From: Hermetia illucens
Taxonomy: Eukaryota > Arthropoda > Insecta > Diptera > Stratiomyidae
Assembly: GCF_905115235.1 (NCBI RefSeq)
Contig: NC_051849.1
Coordinates: 95,458,849 to 95,522,848, forward strand
Length of the DNA: 64,000 nucleotides
Direction: 5' to 3'
The notes under the pieces: model-generated
The model's input: only the letters and a program-made list of their open reading frames with translations
What the model was told of the DNA's origin: nothing
Database searches by the model: none
Made by a program: the position numbers and the translations under genes
Part shown: piece by piece, positions 27,101-40,200 of the stretch
Numbering within the stretch: the stretch's first letter is position 1
How the letters are laid out: each line of letters opens with the position of its first letter

Positions 27101-30100
27101 CCCAGACTGCCATCTCTGGCATTCTTTTTAAAAAATTCTAATACTTACCTCAAAACAATCGATTTTTCTCCCTATTTCTCTATAACTATCACCGTGTTCC
27201 CGCAAAACAAGACTACGGGCCTTTTCCTCGACACTTTACTTTTTTCTTCTTGACATTTATTTCCCAAAAAATTGGAGTTTTCACTCTCTCCCCTTGAATA
27301 TGACAGTCCCTTTGTAACACCAATATTTAATTTTAAATTCCAAAACAGACATCATGAGGCGAGACTATAAATGTTATCTAGACGTAATTAAAAAGCAGAT
27401 CATTGATTGATTGCGAACTTTTTCGTTGCTGGGCATTTAATTACTAAAAAACAATCCCAATGTGAGTTGATATAAATAACTTCAACGCTTAAAAACATCG
27501 ATTCTTCCAAAATTATGGTAAATCAGTTTGGCAAAGCCTTAGCTCGGAGGATGTTTCCCGATGCGTTGGGGACTGCTCGCTCTGGATAATCGGAAAGATG
27601 ATTAAACATCTGTTAAAAAAAACCTTGTCACGCAGAAGTACTTTTTGCCTTTATAGCAATTCATTTCGAACCTGAATTGGAGTTGTTACGGAGAAAAGAA
27701 GTGGTTATTAGCTATGTGGCATATGAGGGAGGGGGTTCGCCCCGTAGCCGGAGTTCTCTCGAGGGTCAAAATAAGAGATTCAAATGGAAGAAAGGATAAT
27801 AGGAATTCTTGTAAAATTTTCACCCTGGGGGAAGCTTTACCTCATAATGTGCATTCTGGCGTTTACTCTCTATGGCCCTGAACGCAAGTATTGTGCTTTA
27901 AAGTAAGATGTCTACAAGGATGTTTGATATCATAATTAAATTCATCAACCACCTTACTTACCCTTTCTTCATCCAGTCTATCCCGCGTTAGGCCAAATAT
28001 TAAGCGTCTCTAACCGCTTTTGCTCAACTCGTGTGAGTGTTCACGTTTCTTTACAGTAGCATAAAATAAATCGCATTATTACGCATATTCACACCGAGAA
28101 ATACTATTGCTTCTACGTTGTTTTGAACTATATTCGTCTTGTGAAGGTATCCAACTTGAAGTCTTGCCTGCAACCTTAAATTGGTCAATGCTATTCGCGT
28201 CAAACGATAAAATTTGGCCTACGAATAAATTGCAACCGCCAGTGATCCTTTTCACAAATCACTCTTGACCTCGTGATTTTTTTACATACAACGCGTGACA
28301 TCCTTTTGTACTGGGTTTAATTGGGGGGAGGAGATGGACTTCTCATACATGTGAGAGGAAGGTGTAATTTTTTTCACAGAATATGGTCGTCAATTAGTAC
28401 TTTTCGAAACTGATGATATTTTTGATTCTGAATGAAACATATGAGAGTAAGGCCTCAAAATGTGTACCCCAAAAAGTGTAACATGTCTCGTTCTCAGAAC
28501 CTATCCAACCCAAAAATCTGAAAAAAATCACAAAATTTAGGCCTCGAAATACATTCGATTCCGATAACTGCTTAATACAGAATTTCCAAAAAACTCCAGC
28601 TTCCAAAGTTAACTATTATTAATAAAGTTATGGAATGTCAAATTTGTGTATTTCACGTGCATTTATCGTGCTCTAAGAAGTGTATAAAGTGAACTCATAT
28701 GAACGGCGGAATTGGAGTTTGAAAATACATATGTACCATATATGAAGGAATATTTTGAATTGGAGGAATGCGAAAACGTGAATAGGAAATTTCTCGCACA
28801 AGATGAACACAAAACCTTTGCACCCGAAGCGTCTAGCTTTCGGTATTTCGATTTGCTTCAATGCTTTGCTGCTTTAGTGTCCTTTCAAAAATCTACATTA
28901 ATTTGATCGTGCTTCTCTTCGAATTTCCAATCACAATCACATTTACTTCTAATATTAAATTTAATTCCAGTAAAGCAACACCAAATAAAAAAGAATTGGT
29001 GGAAGAGCTATTCAAAATATTGATGAAAAGTGACTGCGTAAAGAAGTTTGTGATGGCGCACGATACAGCTAGGATTATCCAATGTTTGTTGAAAAATGCA
29101 TCGCCAGAATTGAGGACTAAAATTTCAGAGGTAAACACTTCCTAACTTTTATCTACAAAATATTAAACTTTCATTTACTTTCTGAATAGGAGTTGCTTCC
29201 AATTATAGTTGAAATGAGTCTCTCGAAATACGCCCACTTCTGTGTCCTTCGGATGGTCAAATACGGCAGCCATGTGATAAGGGAAAAAATAATCCAAGCT
29301 ATGTACGGCAACATTGTTAAATTAGCGACACACTCAATATCAAATGGAATTATTGACGTGATTTACTTAACATGGGCTTCAAATAAGCAGAAGGCATACA
29401 TGCGGCAGGAATTTTATGGCGGTGTATACAAGACGGTAAAGACTTCATACATAAATGCTTTGAATTAGCCGTAACTAAAGTAAAATCCGTTCCAGTCTAA
29501 AGATGATTCGGTCAAAAAGTTGACCGATACATACGCGAATGCTCCAACAATGAAAAGTGCGGTCCTAAGTGCACTTAAATTAAATTTAGAACATGCAGCG
29601 AATAAGAAATTAGTTGACAATTGCTTGGTACATCATGTTTTACTAGAATATTTGGAAGAGTGTTCTGAGGAGCAGCGAGGAGAAATGGTTACATTGTTCT
29701 CGCCCCTCATTCCATCAATCATCACGACTCGTGAAGGTTGCAGAGCAGCCATTTTGTGTTTCTGGCACTCACCAACAAAGGAAAGACGTGTAAGTTTTCT
29801 ATTTCTTATTCTGGAAAATTACTAATAAATAGCTAAAATAATCTTTTAATATTTGACAGGGAATCGTGAAAGGACTACGAGAACATTTGACAAAAATTAC
29901 TAGTCACGAACAAGGACATGTTCTAATTCTCGCTATAGCAAACACAATGGATGACACAAAAGCTATCAAGAAGAGCATATTTGATCACCTCTATGAAGAC
30001 TTGGAATCGATAGTGGACACGCAATGGGGTCGCAAGGTGATTGAATGGTTCGTCCAACCTGCCGATAAGGAATGCTTCCATCCGCAGTTGATAAGCTTTT

Positions 30101-30920
30101 TAGAGGAGGGGCTACAGTACGGTAAAAAAGATAAAGACATTCGCAGGAAAGAAATCCTGGAACAAATTCAAGAACCACTTGCCCAGAAAATATGCGAAAA
30201 CCCTAGTTTTTGGATAAAGAATGGACACCTAGGGCTGACAACTGCCATCATTTTGAAAAACTGTAAGATGTTTGATTATATCAACTAAATGGATCCTTAA
30301 ATTTGTGCTTTTAGTGGATGAAAATAATTTTAACAAAGCAGCGTCTGCGCTTGCCGGAGTTGTATGTGAACCAGATTGGTCAGTCAATGTTAAAGACGAA
30401 GAGGAAGATGATGTTGAGAAAAATGACAAATTAGATGAAAAAACCAAGGCAAAAATCCGAGTAAGAACCTGCTTCTTCTAGTGAGTTGAAAATACTAACA
30501 AACATTTTTCAGTTATTTACAAAAGGTGAAGAGGCTGCCAAAACAGCCGAAAAAATGCTAGGAATAGAGCATCCAGGTCTTCACATTGCACTGAAGAAAA
30601 TCATCAAGAACGACAAAGAAAGAAGTGCCAATAGCGAGCCAACATTCGGAAGTCAAGTAGTAAAGGGGCTGTCGGAAGAAGCGGTATATCACTTTCAATA
30701 AACTTTAATCTTAAATTTTTATCAACATTATTTTCAGCTTTCTGTTTGGGTTGAACTCAACCGAGCTTGTTTTATCCTGCTAAATATTTACGAAAACTGT
30801 GAAGATAAAACTGTACAAAGTGATCTGAAAGAGCTTCTGTCCACACACCTGTCCACACTGAAAAAACAAAAGCATACAGGAGCAAAACTTTTAATCGATA
30901 AATTAGGCTTAAAAAAGTAG
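20811..30920 (+). CDS. penguin: penguin / PUM3 (PUF6-like), Pumilio-repeat ribosome-biogenesis factor
   Basis: Eight exons: 20811-21154, 28971-29130, 29190-29435, 29496-29789, 29860-30262, 30315-30460, 30513-30683 and 30738-30920. The joined frame gives 648 aa, about the length of human PUM3. Residues 1-115 are Lys-rich (nucleolar-type tail, KKEKKELKLKRKKAK). Then come PUF-like helical repeats: FVMAHDTARIIQCLLKNASP, YAHFCVLRMVKYGSHVIREK, LVHHVLLEYLEECSEEQRGE and SHEQGHVLILAIANTMDDTK. The C-terminus (exons 6-8) corresponds to the CPL region of the family. Family members bind structured RNA non-specifically and act in 60S and 28S/ITS2 processing. Intron 1 is 7.8 kb and filled with LINE debris; the other six introns are 52-70 bp. 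It is convergent with dodo, 259 bp away. A poly(A) signal lies at 30966-30971. Confidence 0.95.
21460..21790 (-). mobile_element. RTE-like LINE, C-terminal fragment
   Basis: The minus-strand translation has EVNGKRPKGRPKQRWLDTLD and HPDQAFHRAKCRDRPRC. This is the Gly-Arg-Pro-rich C-terminal block common at the end of RTE-like LINE polyproteins. It is a short truncated relic. Confidence 0.6.
21800..24330 (-). mobile_element. R4/Dong-like (or related) LINE, degenerate
   Basis: Read on the minus strand from about 24324. First comes an N-terminal region with WMKWIEQMNLFIIRSYFEIT followed by HHRFVERFPQFAHVTVQQIA and QYRFITRR, resembling a Myb/SANT-like DNA-binding segment. Next comes the reverse transcriptase N-terminal block ARITYLIPKKDMVQDPADTR with PINCLPNLYK. 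Then CCIDYTKTFDSVLHTWLIDV, with LRNDPKVIKFLATVMEGWHT-type helices. A downstream piece reads LIRMSDLERIDEWKSKTMHD-like sequence near 22300. Frame changes are frequent, so the copy is dead. A second fragment of the same family is at 48.8-49.56 kb. The R4 assignment rests on the style of the LIPK and DYxKAFDSV blocks and is tentative. Confidence 0.6.
22036..22105. repeat. Tandem duplication inside the LINE, about 39 bp x 2
   Basis: GGTCCAACGTCTCTAACGCC with its following CGAACCACATATTCTCCACT is repeated immediately with two differences. The related fragment near 49270-49320 has the unit once, so the duplication arose in this copy. Confidence 0.75.
24480..25300 (-). mobile_element. RTE-like LINE, reverse transcriptase fragment
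   Basis: In minus-strand order the pieces are LLIHDDEQLKRWKEHFTTTL; DIVSGINALKQRKDAGFDAY; a block around 24700-24810 equivalent to the KIP..ISxICMLPAVxKIIAKII region; and FRFSLHHLFIDFEKAFDSVS near 24560-24620. This is the N-terminal half of an RTE-style reverse transcriptase, with stops and frame changes. Related scraps lie at 0.8-1.1, 15.7 and 17.8-18.1 kb. Confidence 0.65.
26116..26450 (+). mobile_element. Possible single Tc1/MITE-type terminal sequence
   Basis: A TA is followed by CAGTGTCCGACAAAAAAATG, which resembles the terminal inverted repeat style of Tc1-type elements. No matching inverted end was found nearby. A 29-bp tandem duplication (GAAAAATCGGAGTTTTGAGA and so on, twice) lies at about 26292-26350. 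Weak evidence. Confidence 0.3.
28360..28850 (-). repeat. GACA-tail repeat, lacking its GACA end
   Basis: On the minus strand the 5' end reads GCTTCGGGTGCAAAGGTTTT followed by GTGTTCATCTTGTGCGAGA. The interior contains the TCAGATTTTTGGGTTGGAT-type and TTCGAAAAGTACTAATTGA blocks of the family. The terminal tract is absent. It sits just upstream of penguin exon 2. Confidence 0.6.
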
Positions 30921-30965
30921 TTTGTTTTCAAGTTACAGTATGTTGTAATTTTAATATTTCGTTAT

Positions 30966-30971
30966 AATAAA
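30966..30971 (+). other. Poly(A) signal of penguin
   Basis: AATAAA lies 46 bp after the penguin stop codon. Confidence 0.7.
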
Positions 30972-31179
30972 AACCCACAAATTGGAGAAAAAAGGTAAAC
31001 TTTACGTGCAGTTATTGGCGTCACTATTTCATTTACTTCTCCACAGTCAAATCCAATTTTTTACGTACATATAATTATTTGAAAGTGCATTATATAGTGT
31101 ACAGTTTTTTTTATGTAATCATAATTCAACAAGACGCGACGCTACATTTTTTGGCTTCGATAATATGCTTATTAGAGTT

Positions 31180-31289
31180 TTACTGAGTTCTAAGTATTAA
31201 ATGCAAACCGGAATCGGTGTCGACAATTTTTGAAAGCTGACCAACTTTCAAGTTGAATGCCGCTTCCTCGAATGGTTTTTGCATGGTAC
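31180..31289 (-). CDS. dod: dodo exon 5 (distal last exon)
   Basis: The acceptor is TTTCTTTCCAG and the exon begins GTACCATGCAAAAACC. With the single G from exon 4 this gives [12 protein letters not shown], matching the RGQMQxxFE stretch of PIN1. It ends [10 protein letters not shown] and TAA. No other plausible final exon was found nearer to exon 4. Confidence 0.92.
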
Positions 31290-34200
31290 CTGGAAAGAAA
31301 TATTGGATAACTGCTTATTTACTTTTATTATTCGAGTGACAAAAAGAGGATTCATTCAACTGTGAACAAACTATTCAAGTTTTGGACCCTCTGAGACGAT
31401 TTTTAACACAACAGTTTGAACTCGGTGTCGCCAGAATTTATATCACGGATTTCTTAGCAATGAAAGGCGATTTTATTCCGCCGTTGACTGATTAATCTGA
31501 ATACTGGGTGCCTTAGACTGTAAATAGAAACTAAACATTAAATATCATGTCTCCAATATATAGGAAGGTGCCCTCGTCAACAAGCAAAGTATATATATAC
31601 TCTCTCTATACTCAAAGAAATGATCGCAGTTTTGCTTACTGAAATTATGTACGTTACTGTTATATTATTATTATGTTAAATACGATAAGCAACAATGCAA
31701 GAATTTCTGATGACATATATTTGTTTATTCTGTGAGCTTCTGATTCAGCTACAATTTATGCTTCTGATGTGCTGCCAATGCCATTTCTATCGATTTACGT
31801 GGTCGGCTGTGCATTATTTTTTCCTAATAACCTGACAATATTGCGAAAGGGGTGCGTTTTAGGAGTGACGACAAGCATTTTCTTGAAATTAATAATATTG
31901 ACTTTGAAGTAAAAAAGTAGAGCTTCATATGGAATTAAAGTGATTAGTTTGAATGCTGTTTCCATAAAAGGATTAATCTTTGGCAGAATTTGTTCGAGAC
32001 GAAGGTCCTAAGGGGTTAATGCGAGTATCTGTCATGTAAACATAACTCTGCGATTTCCTTCGGGCACAGATTGATAGGAAGACTCATAATCAGAACCTCA
32101 CCACAACTAGCACAGTGGTACTAGTTTATAATGAGTGTAGGCTCAGTATTCATCTCAGTGGATACGAGGCTTACCTAACACCTTTGCCGCAAATAAGGGG
32201 TACATCACCCGAGTCGCACAGCGCAACTCCATCCTTAAGCCCACAAGGATCCCTGTCCGCGATATGGGAACAACTGCCATAAAATTGTTACTATGGAACC
32301 AACCGCAAATAACCGAGAAAAGAGCACATATCCCAAGAATTTTCCTAAAATATATGGTCAAAGGGTATTATAGGTCCGAGGGCGAAATGTGGATTGGTAC
32401 CCACGATGGAGCATAAAACCTGGGAAACGCCTGCTGAACCAACATCTCTACTACCAAACCGTATCTCCATATCCACGTTGTGACCGTTGGGGGCTCTTTC
32501 TTCACGACAAGCTGCAGACGGAGACGGATGAAGGCGAGTCTCCCGCGCCTAAAAACGGGAAAAATTCTACCAACTGGTCCTTCAGGTTGGGATTTGGGTA
32601 AGGCTGACAACCCTACACGGAAAACAACTTGTTACGAAGTCACAACAGGAGGACAGGACGGATAATAAGACGACGAACCCGGGAACGACAAAGGAATAAC
32701 GATTTGCGCATTTGCTCATGGAACGTGCGCCCTTTGTACAGAGATGAAGCTGCTGAGCAGCTAGCCGATACCCTGTTCCAATATAGGGTTGATGTAATAG
32801 CGTTACAGGAGACACGTTGGACAGGGACCGGTTTCCTGCAGAAGAGTCGCTACACCATATATTATAGTGGCATCCAGTAAACCAAGTGCTGGGAGTAGCA
32901 GCTAAAAAATGAAACATGCTGTTATCGATTTTGAAAACATAAGCGAACGGCTATGCAGTCTGTGCTTGCAAGGCAAATTTATAAATATAAACCTCATTAA
33001 CGTTCACGCCCCTACAGAGGAGAATGCAGAGTCGGAGAAGGATACCTTCTACGAGGCAGTAGAACGAACCCTTGAGGCCTGTCCCAGATATGATATCAAA
33101 ATCATACTTGGGGATTTTAATAGCCAAGTAGGGAAGGAACCCATGTTCAGGCGATACGTTGGCTCCTGCAGCTTACACCAAAATACAAATGATAACGGAC
33201 TGCGGATCATTCAATTAGCAGTGTCGCACAAAATGGTTGTTGGAAGTACCTGGTTTGCGCGGAAAGCGGTCTCCAGACGGGACCACTTCCAACCAAATTG
33301 ACCACGTGTTGATCGAACGCCGCCACCTCCCAGCCTTGATGAATGTCAGAACATATAGGGGAGCCTATATAGACTCGGATCACTATCTCGTTGGCATGGT
33401 GCTCCGAGCTCGAATAATAATACTGCCCAGAATCCCCTCTGACAATCAGATGAGAGTTAAAATTGAAGCCATCCACAACACAGCCCACCGCGACACCTAT
33501 AAGAGGGAAATGGATGCCGCAATAACCGCAGTCAACAGAGGACCTAGAGATGAAGCATCAACAAAAGATCTTCACAATCACCTGGAGAACGTTATCATAA
33601 ATACGACAACAAACATACTTGGCTTCAGTCGCAAAAAGAGTCGGAACGGCTGGTTTGACGATGAATGTAAGCTAGCAACGGAACGGAAGAATGCTGCACA
33701 CCGAGTAATGCTGCTTTCTCAAAGAACGCGGGCACGCGCGGAGACTTATCACGAACTCCGGCGACCGGAGGACAGACTTCACAGACGGAAAAAGGAAGCC
33801 TAGGAGAACCAACAGGTCTGTGAACTCGAAAAGTACAGGGAGCAACCGCACCAGGCGCGCAAGTTTTACCAACAAGTCAGCTGGATGAAGCCTTACACAC
33901 CTCGATGTTCATCCTGCCAAGACAAAGAGGGAAATCTGATTTCCGACAGAATGGGAATATTGGAGTGAGGGGTTGAGTACTTTGATGAAAATACTGCCAC
34001 CACCAAGTATAGGAGAAACAGTCGGCTAAAAAATCATAAGCTGCAAGGCGCCGATGGAATTACAGCCGAATTGGTTAAATATGGAGGTGACCAGTTACAC
34101 CAAGTGGTTCATCAACTTGTGCTCATGGGATATGGGACAGCGAATCAATGCCTGACGATTGGCAACGCGGCATTATCTGTTTCATACATAAAAAGGGAGA

Positions 34201-37200
34201 TATCACACAGTGCAGCAATTATAGAGGTATCACGTTGCTGAGTACCATCTATAAGATATTCTCCGCTATCTTGCTAGGTCCGGATAGCCCCATACGCCCA
34301 GAACATCATTGACCCACACGAAAGAGGCATCATCAGATTTTCTCTCTGCGACAAGCGATGGAAAAACTGTTGGAATATGGACATCAGTTACACCATCTCT
34401 TCATTGAATTTAAAGCCGCCTATGATAGCATAGCCAGGGTAAAACTGTACACGGCCATGAGAGAATTCGGTATCTCGACGAAATTGATAAGACTGACTAG
34501 GCTGACTCTGACAAATGTGCGAGGCCAGATAAAAGCAGCACGATCGTTCTCAAAACCACTCGACATCAACAACGGGATGCCCTATCATGCGTCCTCTTTA
34601 ACCTGGCCCTCGAGAAAGTGATCCGTGATGCTGACGTAAATGCAAGAGATACGGTCCTCTTTAAGTCCACCCAACTACTGGCCTTTGCTCACGATATCGA
34701 CATCATGGGAAGAACCACCCGAGACGTACAAACTGCCTTCATCTAGATCGAGTAGGCGGTAATCGGCGCGAGATCTTGGGCTGCACATCAATGAAGGCAA
34801 GACAAAGTATATGGTGGCAACGTCAGCACCGAAAACCAACCATCAACATCAAACCGCACTGGTCAAACGGGAAGAATAAAGATAGGAGACTACAACTTTG
34901 AGGCCGTTGGTAATTTCTCCTATCTAGGGTCGAAAATCACAACCAATAACAGCTACGACGATGAAATCCGCGCACGATTGTTGGCAGCCAACAGAGCCTA
35001 TTTCAGCTGACAAACTGTTCCGCTCGAAACTTCTCACCATAGGGTCAAAGCTCTTACTGTACAAGACAATGATCTTGCCAGTCCTCATGTATTCCTCGCA
35101 GACTTCGCTTATTAGCAAGGAAAATTGCAACCTCTTAGCCGCGTTCGAGAAACAAATCCTCCGAAGAATTGTTGGTACCCCACATGAGGATGGACTATTC
35201 CGCAGCCTATATAATGACGAAATCTATGAGCGATACCACCACCGTCAGGTTGTGGATAATCCGTATGGATGAGGATGTTCTAGCCCGGAAAGTCTATAAG
35301 GGCAATATCTATGGTAGAAAAAGAAGACGAGGCAGGCCCTGCCTGAGATGGAGCGATGGCGTACGTCAGGTCATTCGTTGAAATCTGCTCGAAATATTCT
35401 CGCCATCTATCCGTCGGGGCTCGACGATCGGCAAGTAAAGTACCGTTCTTGTCGTTAACGCATCAGAAATGTTCGACATCCTGTCTGCGTTGGTGTCGGA
35501 TTTTGGCAAGTCGATACAGATCCTTCTCACTACCCCGAGTGACAAGTTTATAGTAATGAACCGCTCGGCTAACAGCGATCGCTTTCTTAGCTTCCCATTT
35601 GGCATCCTTATAAATTTGTTAATTGGCCAGCGTTTTATCGTCGAAAAACTTGTGGTAGAGGATTTTCTTTTCACGGACCTTCATTCGAAAATCATCATTC
35701 CAAAGTCAAGTAGTTGATGAAGCGTTTACCTGATTTGGTGTCCACGAGGGTGGTGTGGATCGTTTCTTTAATTTGGTTCCACGATTCCACATTCGTAATG
35801 GTCGATAATAGCGTAAATGAGATCATTTCTTCTTTCTTTTTAAGAAGTCATAAATAATGATAGAAATTATATTATTCAATAAAATTTATTCTATATATTA
35901 AAAATTTGTTATTTTGTTTCACTATTAAAATAGGAAGAACTTTCCGATAAACATAATATATTATTACGCTGATCGCGTATTCCTATGAAACGGCGCAGGG
36001 CTCCTAAGAAGGCAGCAGAGATCCAGTCCGTAGAAACCTTTAAGTGGACGCCCTTTGTAGTGAAGCAGCTGTATACTGAAGAAAGATTTTTGGGTTTTTT
36101 CCGTACACCTTGTAATTTGTCCGAAAAGGTCCACAAATGTGAATTCCGGTGAGAGAGTGAGAGATTGTTATTTAGGGCGATAGTAAATTTCCCATCATCT
36201 GAAACAATAATTGCGTTTGGCTCTAGCAAATTTAAAACATCGTTGGACAATCGCTCGTGCCATGGGTTCGCATTATCGGCCAGTAGCGCTGTCGCATATG
36301 AAGGTTCTCTATATAAATAGTTCTCGTCCATCCATTCGTCATGTGGTACCCGGGTCAGAATACGTCATATGCAATATTTCCTGTTTTATGCCAGCCCGGC
36401 TTCCTCAAATCCTTTTAATGCTCTTCGCGGCTTCTCTGGAACAAGCGAAATCCTTCAGCCCTTTGGGGAAATGTTCCTGTTGCATACATCTAACAACAGT
36501 CTTGGTTGCTCTCCGCAATTCTGTAACCGACAGCCGATGACATCAATTGCCATGCCTTCTGACGTTTAGTATCCATATTTGGGAAAGTTACCGATTACTT
36601 TACCTCGCATTTCTGAGGCGTTAAAAGTGGATGCCATGCCGACTCTTTGTTGTGCAATCAAAAATCAAATTTTGTTTCGATTTCACGTGGCACAATTGTC
36701 GTGCTATGGTGTGAACTGAAGATAGCTGACACCCTATTCGCCAAAAACCTATGAAACAACGATGAAGAAGACTTGAACCATTCTAGGACTATTTCGAAGT
36801 CAGTTCAAACAAAATTTGCTGCTTCATTTATCCTTACGCGGGCAACTAAGTCGGCCGCAATCTTGGAAGTTCGAGTTTGGGCAAGCTAATTTGTTTAAGG
36901 GGCAACCCGTGATTTGTCACATAATAGCCTTACTCTTATGAAGCGGTCATCTATTCGTGATCAATCGACGACGATCAGATGACCGCCCCGTAGGCCTTTT
37001 CAGATGCATAGGAGAAGGCATGAATTTAGATGAGCTTCGGTTGACTGCAAAGCACGTACCTCGAGAATCAATAAGTGTTTTGAGCTATTTCCTGAACGAA
37101 ATTGGCAGGGGATCATCCCTGTCGAAACTCTCTTCCCATAGTTGCTGTATGGACAACAGTCACAGGAAAAATGATACCGAGAGTAAAATAGATTGTCTGT

Positions 37201-40200
37201 ATCTGAACACACGCTTCGTTTTGTGGCAGTGTCGATGTGCTGCTTATCAGTTTATTCTCATTCCTCCGACCATTGATTTGAACTTGAGTGAAAATTAAGA
37301 TAAACCAAACCATCAATTTTGGTTCATTGCTCTCTGAGGTAAGAAACACGGGAAACGTCGTCTGAGACGGGAAGTATCAGGAACAATTGGAACATATGTA
37401 ACTCGCGCCACATGGCCTCAGCTTCTATAAATCATCGCGTCCATGAATTACATGTAAATTTATTTAAGCTCTTGTTTTCAGGTAACAAAAGTAAGAAATA
37501 CTACAAAATGGTCTATGCCTCAGACCCAGGCGTTATATGTTCCAGGCTGCAATTAAAAGATCCGGACTCTTCTCCTTATTCTGTGACAACTCTTTCGTCA
37601 GTTATGCTTAACATTCAACGATAAATGCGTCGTCATTTTCTTTGGAAGAAAATTCCTGAGAAAGTATTAGCTATTATCAGATCTATAGTAGCGAATGGTG
37701 TCATGTACTGCATTGAAGCTTGGAGAAGTTTGAAGTCCAAAACGGACTCTGGCCGTGGTGCATCCTATCGCCAATGTAGCTTTTCTCATTATCGATGATT
37801 CTTGGTCCAATGCTTCTTGGCTCTTCTTTCGGGAGCAAGCAGATATCACCTACTTAATTGATGTTTCAGGAAAGATATTATTGTTCCATGATTTCTCGAA
37901 AGCGCAGCATGAAGAACACACGACCGATTGCAGCGACAGAAACTACCGGTTAGAACGTTACCGACTCCTTTTAAACTCAAATATTGTCAGATACTTTGCC
38001 TCAATGCAAAATATCGAATATTTATCATCTAAGCATGATGGTGACGGTGTGCGATGACGAAAGCTCAAAGGCAATGTGATTAAAAGGATGATCATTCCAC
38101 CTTTGGTCGAGTTGTCAAGAAAGGCAGACTATGTCTATAACAAGAACAAAGAGGAATGGCGAGAGAGTCATTCCTTGATGAACACTGACACAGACGTGAA
38201 TCGGTTTTGATAAACCTACCATATTTCGAACTTTATTCTTCAGATCATAGTAGAACAATTTAACTCAGCGTGCGAGAGTTTCTCTGGCACTAGGTGTTGA
38301 CGCAGAGCACACAAGATGAGTTTGTATAGCAAACGCCTTCTCTAGAGAAATTCAATATAGAACTTGCGATACTTCTTTCGGTGTTGCGATCAGTAGTTCC
38401 GCAGTTCTTGACAAACCCGGCTTAGTTCACGATTATTTGCACGGCGGTAATTTGAACAAACTCTTCTTCTTCCATATTGAAACCGACAATCAGATGGTAT
38501 TCTACCGTTCTCGATAATCCGATTGAAGAACTCACCAAGCCGCAGTGTTGGGTCTCAACTCTTCGTTTTTAGAGCTTTATTATCACAGATTGTGTACTTC
38601 TGTTACCTCCGGTTTTGGTATAATGAGGAATAACAGAAGAATACGCGCTTCTACTTAGTTAATCTAGGAGCACGGAATAAAACCCGGAGGACACTACCCG
38701 TATATTCATAATAGGCTAGAGATCTAGCACAATAGCTATAATGCTGCATTTCAGGAAGAAAGTCCTAAAGGGCATGTTTGCGGTAGATAACAGCTACGAT
38801 GTTGTTGGTCTTATTGCTTTCCCCAATTTCATTCGTTTGATTGCCTCGTAGACTTCACAATTTAGAATTGCTGCTATCACGTGCGCGTGGATGTCGGCTT
38901 GTCTAGTTTGTCTTAAATATTTTTGTAATGGACCGCTCGTTTAATAAATGTGCCAATTGGCCAGTGCTTTATCGATGCGAAACTTATGATAGGGATGTTT
39001 CTTCTCAAGGACCTTTATTGGGACATTAACACTTCAAAGCCAGGTATCTGGGTTGATGAATCGCTTATCATCGAAGCGGGGTCTCCGAGCTTTCTGGATC
39101 GGAATTTTGGGTTGGTTCCACGATTCTTTGACATTCGTAGTGATCGACAATCACGTAAGTGACATCAGTTCTTCGCTTTTTACGCAATCTTCACAATTTA
39201 AAACGCATTGAGCCAGTGCGTTTCATTCATTGTGTTATCGTTAGCGTGATTTGAAAAACAGCAATCAAAAGCCGATGTCTCATAAGGTATGTAGATGTAG
39301 ACGATTGCATTTTACTGCTCCGATTGTAAAATGTAGGAGGATAAGACAATTGTTTAGTAAACCATGTATTGGCAAGTAAAAGATCGTAAGTACGCCACTC
39401 TCATTGCAGGCACCAAACTCTATTCCCCTATGACACCTCTTGCCGTTTGCCTTTTCATTCACATGACCATTATTATCGCCTGCAATAACGATATAGTCAT
39501 TTACAGGCACATTACAAATCTTTGTGTCAAATAGTTGCCAGAATTGAAGAATCTTGCGGTAAATCCCAACAAGACTACTCTTCTGGCCTTTCTTACCAAG
39601 AGAAAACTGGATGATGCAAAGTATCTGCAAGTGATCCCGGATTCGAATTTAGACTGAAAAAAAAACATCTCAAGTGTGTAATTAATAAGGAGAAGCGGGC
39701 TATTTTCGCCACAAAAAGACCATAAGTTATGGGAATTTAGACCACACATAGTATAGTGAATACACCAGGTCATGGTGAAGCCTATGATTAAATATGGAGT
39801 AGTATTATGGTCGCCGAAAGTAAAGCAAAGCCTTGCTGGCTTCCGCATTACGGTTGAATATGGATGCCTGTCGCATAACAGTATCGCCAACGTAATCACG
39901 CGCAACCCGAAATTTCGATGGTCAAATGACCATCCTGAGTGGCCAAGATGGCCGAGAGGGAAGAACTATCCCAACCTAACTATCCCAAAACCTAAAACAA
40001 ATTGGCTAGATGAACCGTGAAGGTCTGCCCGCAAATACTAAAGCTCCATCAAAGCACTTGGTTGATACGTTCTTGCACCCCTCTGTGCTAGCCAGGCTCG
40101 GGAATGAATGGAAACAGGGGCCTTTGAGTGCTTCGATCCCTCACGTGTCATTGTACAAAATTATCATGTCTGTACCGATGCGTGGGACGGCATCGGATCT

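Larger units (their letters stand above)
21155..28970. other. penguin intron 1, transposon-filled
   Basis: It contains, left to right, an RTE-type LINE tail (21460-21790, minus), an R4/Dong-like LINE (21800-24330, minus), an RTE-type reverse transcriptase piece (24480-25300, minus), a possible Tc1-type end near 26115 and a GACA-tail repeat (28360-28850, minus). The stretches 25300-26110 and 26450-28360 show nothing I can name. Confidence 0.7.

Noticed and set aside
37400-38760. Host exons in the open frames at 37412-38057
   Set aside because: No family motif and no consistent splice chain; it lies between transposon fossils inside the dodo intron.
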